NCBI GenBank assembly: GCA_018968995.1
Contig: JAGWZD010000044.1
Span: forward strand, 1 to 9,786
Length of the DNA stretch: 9,786 nucleotides
Source: Bdellovibrionales bacterium
GTDB taxonomy: Bacteria; Bdellovibrionota; UBA1018
Direction: 5' to 3'
Shown here: positions 6,332 to 9,786 of the stretch, one piece after another
Layout of the letters: every line of letters starts with the position of its first letter
Position numbering within the stretch: position 1 is the stretch's first letter
Program-made: the position numbers and the translations under genes
The notes under the pieces: generated by a model
What the model was told of the DNA's origin: nothing
Seen by the model: the letters and a program-made list of their open reading frames with translations, nothing else
Database searches by the model: none

Positions 6332-6559
6332 ATGAAGATCACAGAAATACGTCTGTTAACCTACGACGACATCCATCGAATTATCGGTGGAACCAAAGGC
6401 GCAATCTACAGCCTAGTTCATCGAAACGCGATTCCACACATCCGAATCACCAGCAGAATCGTTCGATTCCACCCCGAAGAGATTGCACGTTGGCTCGAAT
6501 TCAACGGCATGAATTGGGATCCCGAACACGGCGTCAAAGAACAACAATCCGAAACCTAA
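6332..6559 (+). CDS. AlpA/excisionase-type MerR-like HTH protein
   Basis: This 75-residue protein has the small winged-HTH fold of AlpA regulators and excisionases. LLTYDDIHRIIGGTKGAIYS (8-27) is the helix-turn-helix. NAIPHIRITSRIVRFHPEEI with ARWL (32-54) is the wing and closing helix, matching the common pattern ending RF..E....WL. The last 20 residues are acidic and probably disordered. In satellites such as PICIs an AlpA protein activates the lytic or replication genes, and in other elements the same fold serves as excisionase; either role fits. The ATG at 6332 is chosen for its strong AAGGAG. Earlier in-frame codons would read through the hairpin repeat and encode an unlikely leader. It is 62 bases upstream of the Rep gene and likely shares its transcript. 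Confidence 0.88.
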   Translation: MKITEIRLLTYDDIHRIIGGTKGAIYSLVHRNAIPHIRITSRIVRFHPEEIARWLEFNGMNWDPEHGVKEQQSET

Positions 6560-6568
6560 TACTTACTC

Positions 6569-6597
6569 ACGGGGTCAGGGCGAGAGCCTGACCCCGT
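6569..6597 (+). promoter_or_regulatory. Stable hairpin without T-tract between alpA and rep
   Basis: ACGGGGTCAGG (6569-6579) pairs with CCTGACCCCGT (6587-6597), with one extra G-C pair possible across a bulge. No run of T follows. It lies 10 bases after the alpA stop and 25 bases before the Rep ATG, so it may set the relative output of the two genes by RNA processing, partial termination or transcript protection. Confidence 0.5.
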
Positions 6598-6621
6598 ATC
6601 AGTCCTCAAAGGAACATATAA

Positions 6622-7629
6622 ATGAACCCCATTGGTAAGATTATCGAAGACTTAACGGCGAAATATCCTCAAATACAAACGGAAGCGTCTGCCGAACCGA
6701 TGCTGAAAATACGGAATGCGGCGGAAACCACCCCATTACCAAAGTTAGACTACTTAATCGAAGACTTGCTACCAACGCCCGGAGTATCAGTCCTGTCAGC
6801 CAGACCAAAGGTCGGAAAATCAACACTCGCGCGCTACATCTCAATGTTGGTGGCAACCGGTCAGGCCTTCTATGACCGATCAACCCGACAAGGAAAAGTG
6901 CTCTATGTGGGACTAGAAGATCATCCGGGCGAGCTAGACAAGCAGTTCAAAGTCGTCTGCCCGAAAGACTCCTTACAACACATCAATTTCCTTATTGAGT
7001 CACCTGCATCACACGAAAAGTTGATTCAGGGACTTTCGGTTGAGCTAGCGCGGGTTCCATACAACTTGGTTGTGATTGATACATTGGTGCAATCCACGCA
7101 GATTGCCGATTGGAACGACTATGGGAAAACCAGTGCCGCCGTCGGCCGGTTCAGGAAGATCGCGAACCAGTTCAACTGCCACCTAATGCTGATCCATCAC
7201 AACGGAAAGAACCGGGAGCTATCGGGCGAGCTTGCCGTACTTGGATCAACCGGAATTTCAGCATCAGTGGACACCATGCTTCTCATGACGCGACGAGCAG
7301 AACGCGATACAACAATCGTATCGTCAGAACGCCTTCGCTATGGTCGCAAACTCGATGAAATCGAGCTAATACTCGACCCCGAGACTGGTCAAATCAGCAT
7401 TGGAATGGCCGGGTCCACTCTGCACATGGATGACTGCGAAACGAAGATCCTCGGATTACTCAACGACTCGTCACGACCCATGACTCAAGACGAAATCAGA
7501 GACGCTATCGCAATCAGGTCGGGGGTTTTAAGTCAGACATTAAGGTCGCTCACAGCCAAAGGAAGAGTTTTGGTACAAGGTGACGGGACGCGCGGCAGTC
7601 CAAAGACGTACCTCCATCCCGAACTCTAA
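6622..7629 (+). CDS. RepA-like RecA-fold (AAA_25) replicative ATPase with C-terminal winged helix
   Basis: This protein belongs to the RecA-like hexameric helicase/ATPase group seen in plasmid RepA and mobile-element replication proteins. Walker A is ARPKVGKST at 60-68 and Walker B is LVVIDTL at 149-155. The segment LMLIHHNGK (188-196) followed by LGSTGISASVDTMLLM (207-222) matches the sensor/DNA-loop region typical of RepA-like proteins. Residues 270-335 (CETKILGLLNDSSRPMTQDEI, then VLSQTLRSLTAKGRVLVQ) form a winged-helix domain that may bind DNA or a partner. Its 335 residues are normal for the group. AAAGGA (6608-6613) lies 8 bases before the ATG. No primase domain is visible here or elsewhere in the element, so replication would need host or helper priming. 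It is likely co-transcribed with alpA. Confidence 0.85.
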   Translation: MNPIGKIIEDLTAKYPQIQTEASAEPMLKIRNAAETTPLPKLDYLIEDLLPTPGVSVLSARPKVGKSTLARYISMLVATGQAFYDRSTRQGKVLYVGLEDHPGELDKQFKVVCPKDSLQHINFLIESPASHEKLIQGLSVELARVPYNLVVIDTLVQSTQIADWNDYGKTSAAVGRFRKIANQFNCHLMLIHHNGKNRELSGELAVLGSTGISASVDTMLLMTRRAERDTTIVSSERLRYGRKLDEIELILDPETGQISIGMAGSTLHMDDCETKILGLLNDSSRPMTQDEIRDAIAIRSGVLSQTLRSLTAKGRVLVQGDGTRGSPKTYLHPEL

Positions 7630-7652
7630 GCGCCCAAACAGTCGTCCTCAAC

Positions 7653-7693
7653 TCCATTCCCGTTCCCACCCCTAGGGTGGGAATGGGAACGGA
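7653..7693. terminator. 41-base near-perfect hairpin between convergent genes
   Basis: TTCCCACCC (7663-7671) and GGGTGGGAA (7675-7683) pair perfectly around a 3-base loop. Outer arms 7653-7662 and 7684-7693 extend the stem with one G-T wobble and one A-C mismatch. It sits between the convergent rep and 98-residue genes, so a bidirectional terminator is likely, but neither side has a clear T-run. An origin or packaging-related structure is an alternative. Confidence 0.5.
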
Positions 7694-7695
7694 AT

Positions 7696-7992
7696 TCAAT
7701 TCGTGGGCGATTCTCTTCCCCAGATGGCGACATACTCGACATCCCCTCCGGCGAAACTCTCCTTGGCAGCGACCTCTACCGCCTTTCGTTTGGGGTAAAT
7801 GTACGGAAGGAGCGACAATAGAATCGAAGCTCGCTCGGAGTCGCTTAATTTATCGGACGAGAGAATCCGTCCCAATTCCTCTATTGGATGAATACCGGCA
7901 GCGAAAAGTGACTCACTGAAATCATCGCTTCGCCTGTTTGGAGTTCCCCGCTTTCTTCCACCAGTCTTCGGAAAACCATGTGGCCGTCCCAT
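7696..7992 (-). CDS. Small basic-leader protein, terminase-small-subunit or DUF5681-like
   Basis: The 98-residue protein begins GRPHGFPKTGGRKRGTPNRRS, the basic glycine/arginine leader found on many phage-encoded small proteins, some annotated as terminase small subunits and others as DUF5681-like proteins. A helical part follows: DFSESLFAAGIHPIEELGRILS, then SERASILLSLLPYIYPKRKAVEV. In my memory of these proteins a motif like Y-x-YPKRKA-x-E recurs in the same position, often after a segment with DPIE. If it is TerS-like, it would be a shortened one that redirects a helper phage's packaging, as in PICIs. No large terminase is present. The ATG at 7992 has no obvious Shine-Dalgarno. A TATAAG sequence on the minus strand in the 43-base gap to the upstream gene could be a -10 element. 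The assignment is tentative. Confidence 0.6.
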   Translation of the reverse strand: MGRPHGFPKTGGRKRGTPNRRSDDFSESLFAAGIHPIEELGRILSSDKLSDSERASILLSLLPYIYPKRKAVEVAAKESFAGGDVEYVAIWGRESPTN

Positions 7993-8035
7993 GAACCAAG
8001 TGTAAATGAATACTTATAAAAGCGGCACCATCTGC

Positions 8036-8815
8036 TTAAATTGAATCTAGATCCAAAAAGCCATCAACAGCATTGGGGATGTATTTTTCATAGAAACGTC
8101 TAGCGGCCTCTGGCCGAAACTGAAATAGTCGGTCAGAAATTGCTACAAAAAGCTCGCGATCCAGTGTGGCTGAGCCAACTTCGAACGATTCTGGCGACCG
8201 GCGAACTCCACGAGTGACACCACCGCCACTGATATGATTCGCAAGCATGGCCGCAATATCACCACTGGAAATCTTTCGACGCGAATCCATTAAATTAAGG
8301 AGATCGGTTTCGGAGTCCGTATCTTCGGCCATCTGCGAACGAGGTAGTTTCTCTCTCTTTTCGCTCTCGGTCATGATGTCGGCGATCGAGCCGCTCATCG
8401 AAATAAACGAGCTCGCGCTACCGATCGGTCCGTTCCAGCTGGAAATCCTTTGATCCCAATCCTTGATCCACTTCTTCCGGATTTCGGCGGACTCACATAG
8501 TTTCCTTCTGTTCGCCCTGAGGTCTTTAGATAGCTCGTCACAAATAGCCCTAGCCGTCCGGACACGTAGTTGCTCAAACGTGACACTGGAGAGGTCCTTG
8601 GCTGCCCTCCAGAAGCTCTTCAAGCGTTTGGATTGGCGTTTCTCCAAGTCCTTAGGAAAAAATTCGTGGATCAGGAGGACCTGAAGCGCTTGCTTGAGCA
8701 AGATCGACCAGTTCATGCCCTTGGCTATATCGGCCGCCCCCATACCTTCTAGCGTCCTTCGATCGCGACTCACCGCCAGCTTTACGGGTCTCTTACTCTT
8801 CTTCATGTGGGCCAT
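8036..8815 (-). CDS. Unrecognised 259-residue protein at the right end of the element
   Basis: I do not recognise this protein. The N-terminus is basic (MKKSKRPVKLAVSRDRR, about 4-20). Residues 35-125 are predicted helical and very Lys/Arg-rich, with a tryptophan-containing stretch KKWIKDWDQRISSWNGP at 114-130. A serine-rich segment, an acidic patch (EDTDSETDLLNLMDS, 164-178), and a second helical region ending FYEKYIPNAVDGFLDLD (241-257) follow. No signal peptide or membrane segment is seen. The first gene inward from attR is a usual place for cargo, but the protein may equally be structural or regulatory. The ATG at 8815 lies inside the 20-bp repeat. A second ATG at 8806 is also possible, and neither has a strong Shine-Dalgarno. 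The large uninterrupted frame with ordinary composition supports real coding. Confidence 0.7.
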   Translation of the reverse strand: MAHMKKSKRPVKLAVSRDRRTLEGMGAADIAKGMNWSILLKQALQVLLIHEFFPKDLEKRQSKRLKSFWRAAKDLSSVTFEQLRVRTARAICDELSKDLRANRRKLCESAEIRKKWIKDWDQRISSWNGPIGSASSFISMSGSIADIMTESEKREKLPRSQMAEDTDSETDLLNLMDSRRKISSGDIAAMLANHISGGGVTRGVRRSPESFEVGSATLDRELFVAISDRLFQFRPEAARRFYEKYIPNAVDGFLDLDSI

Positions 8816-8827
8816 TCTTGGGCCACA
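8808..8827 (+). repeat. Right copy of the 20-bp double TGGGCCA motif
   Basis: This is identical to 4203-4222 in the same orientation. It covers the start codon at 8815 and the expected Shine-Dalgarno region of the minus-strand 259-residue gene, so a protein bound here would also affect that gene. Confidence 0.75.
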
Positions 8828-8837
8828 GAGTCAGAAA

Positions 8838-8897
8838 ATCTAGAAGAAAGTCGGCTTTTCGAAATGACGATTCAATGCTAGGTGCATGATCTAGAAG
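8838..8897 (+). repeat. Two ATCTAGAAG nonamers 51 bp apart
   Basis: ATCTAGAAG occurs at 8838-8846 and 8889-8897 in the non-coding stretch between the last gene and attR. They might be further recombination-protein sites. Nothing else, and no gene, is evident in 8828-8905. Confidence 0.3.
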
Positions 8898-8905
8898 GAG
8901 TAGAA

Positions 8906-8921
8906 AGCTCCGAAGATTTGA
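8906..8921 (-). repeat. Right arm of subterminal inverted repeat
   Basis: The reverse complement of this segment matches 4266-4281 at 15 of 16 bases. It lies 6 bp inside attR. Confidence 0.55.
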
Positions 8922-8927
8922 CAATGT

Positions 8928-8975
8928 GGCTCATAACCCAAAGGTCGTAGGTTCAAATCCTGCCCCCGCAACCAA
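8928..8975 (+). repeat. attR: 48-bp copy of the tRNA-fMet 3' part
   Basis: This is identical to 4089-4136, holding the anticodon loop, T arm, 3' acceptor strand and CCA, but with no 5' half. It is therefore a tRNA fragment and not a second gene. It marks the right end of the element. Confidence 0.95.
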
Positions 8976-8985
8976 TACTCTGTAA

Positions 8986-9018
8986 AAAAGCCCCGACGAG
9001 AAATCGCCGGGGTTTCTA
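8986..9018. terminator. Probable original tRNA-fMet terminator, now outside the element
   Basis: CCCCGACG (8991-8998) pairs with CGCCGGGG (9005-9012) with one A-C mismatch, extended by G-T and A-T pairs. TTTCTATTTA follows on the plus strand. On the minus strand the stem is followed by six T residues, so it works both ways. Before integration it would have followed the tRNA directly. It also ends the minus-strand protease transcript. Confidence 0.75.
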
Positions 9019-9192
9019 TTTAATAATCAATGAAAAATAAGAAGAACTCGCTGCATTCCCTGCAGAGTCGGTTGCTTTCACATCCATTTGAAGGGTCTGG
9101 GCAGTGCGGGGCGCCGTCCAAGAGCAGGAAAACGGGGCGCTAGTGGAGGTGCACGCGACCGATCCATTTACCCGATACTCGACCTTAGCAAA
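9016..9192 (-). pseudogene. Out-of-frame Ig-like C-terminal domain remnant of the S8 protease
   Basis: Below the protease stop, in a different frame, 58 codons encode FAKVEYRVNGSVACTS, then FSCSWTAP, and VKATDSAGNAASSS, ending FSLIIK and a TAG at the terminator. This is the second half of a bacterial Ig-like/Fn3-like domain of the sort found after catalytic domains of secreted proteases. It has no start codon or ribosome binding site of its own. A simple frameshift would not explain it, because the first 30 or so residues of such a domain are missing. A small deletion that also changed frame is the better reading. Confidence 0.65.
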
Positions 9193-9786
9193 TCACGAAG
9201 GTCGCTCTGCCTCATGTCAGACCGAGTCTCTAATTGAAGTGCCGCCACCCCCACAACATGAGGTGTGGCCATAGAGGTTCCACTAATCGTGTTGTAAGCG
9301 TTCGAGTCGCTGAACCATGCAGATGTGATCGCAGTTCCAGGAGCGAAAAGATCTACACAAGAGCCGTAGTTTGAGTAAAAAGCCCTCGCGTCTGAGCTTT
9401 CTGCTGCACCTACGGTGATCGCATTCACCGCGCGAGCGGGCGAATAACTGCAAGCATCTTTGCCATCATTTCCTGCTGCAACCACAGTAATGACGCCAGA
9501 CTCAATCAGTCTTTGAATGGCCATATCGACTGCGAGGCTGGCCCCTCCGCCCAAAGACAAGTTCGCAACCGCTGGTAGCTTTCGATTCGCGACGACCCAA
9601 TCCATTCCGGCAATGATCGTGCTGAAGGCACTGCTGCCTGAACAGTCAAAGATTCGGACTGAAACCAATGACACATCTTTAGCAACACCGACCGTTTTAC
9701 CCCCAATCGTACCGGCCACATGAGTGCCGTGCCCATTACAATCGGCTCCCAACTGTGGATTCGCACCAATACCATCGTAGCCAAAC
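9168..9786 (-). CDS. S8 subtilisin/proteinase-K-like serine protease, N-terminus outside window
   Basis: This is the catalytic domain of a secreted subtilase that cleaves proteins outside the cytoplasm. The frame is open to the window edge, so the start, signal peptide, propeptide and catalytic Asp are not visible. The catalytic His lies in CNGHGTHVAGT near the edge. The sequence VRIFDCSGSSAFSTIIAGMDWV is close to the proteinase K subgroup. NLSLGGG, the oxyanion-hole Asn in VVAAGND, FAPGTAI and the catalytic Ser in SGTSMATPHVVGVAALQ follow in normal order. The protein ends at LRDLLRSSIG, just after the last helix of the fold. The catalytic domain therefore looks complete at its C-terminus, while a further Ig-like domain has been lost (see the remnant at 9016-9192). 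It converges on the tRNA and shares a terminator with it. Confidence 0.9.
   Translation of the reverse strand, partial: FGYDGIGANPQLGADCNGHGTHVAGTIGGKTVGVAKDVSLVSVRIFDCSGSSAFSTIIAGMDWVVANRKLPAVANLSLGGGASLAVDMAIQRLIESGVITVVAAGNDGKDACSYSPARAVNAITVGAAESSDARAFYSNYGSCVDLFAPGTAITSAWFSDSNAYNTISGTSMATPHVVGVAALQLETRSDMRQSDLRDLLRSSIG

Noticed and set aside
6241..6591. Overlapping 116-codon frame across alpA
   Set aside because: It is a basic, low-complexity translation of the alpA region in another frame, with no domain.
8928..8975. A second tRNA-Met gene
   Set aside because: Only the 3' part is present; upstream sequence lacks the D arm and 5' acceptor strand, so it is the attR copy.

Overview
The window looks like a piece of a mid-GC Gram-negative bacterial chromosome interrupted by a compact integrated element. 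Lipoprotein and exported-protein signatures, the scpA-scpB-rluB order, an unusually long ScpB with an acidic N-terminal extension and a proteinase-K-like secreted protease would fit a Bdellovibrio-like (Bdellovibrionota) host. That assignment is a weak inference, not something the sequence proves.

Left host part (1-4058): the 3' end of scpA, scpB and an RluB-type pseudouridine synthase gene run left to right. A membrane-anchored alpha/beta hydrolase gene converges on them from the minus strand. An initiator tRNA-fMet gene (4059-4135) follows, with the diagnostic C1-A72 mismatch, three G-C pairs at the foot of the anticodon stem and an encoded CCA.

Integrated element (about 4.84 kb, 4089-8975): the last 48 bp of the tRNA region (4089-4136) are repeated perfectly at 8928-8975, giving attL and attR. 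The plus-strand genes come first. A tyrosine integrase, a XRE repressor-like protein and a small lipoprotein overlap one another and end at a strong terminator. A second unit carries an AlpA/excisionase-type HTH protein and a RepA-like RecA-fold ATPase. Two minus-strand genes close the element: an unrecognised 259-residue protein, then a 98-residue protein resembling phage terminase-small-subunit or DUF5681-like leader proteins. No relaxase, capsid, portal, large terminase or primase is visible, so the element must depend on a helper or is a reduced remnant. The order int, repressor, AlpA, Rep, TerS-like recalls phage-inducible chromosomal islands and P4-like satellites, at a very small size. 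Cis sites support an organised element: a duplicated 20-bp double motif near both ends, a subterminal inverted repeat, and a 35-bp hairpin repeat upstream of both int and alpA.

Right host part (8976-9786): the tRNA's probable original terminator remains outside attR, separated from the tRNA by the element, which supplies a replacement terminator at its left end. The original terminator is shared with a convergent minus-strand S8 protease gene cut by the window edge. That gene stops early. A 58-codon remnant of an Ig-like C-terminal domain lies downstream in another frame, so its 3' end appears deleted and frame-shifted.
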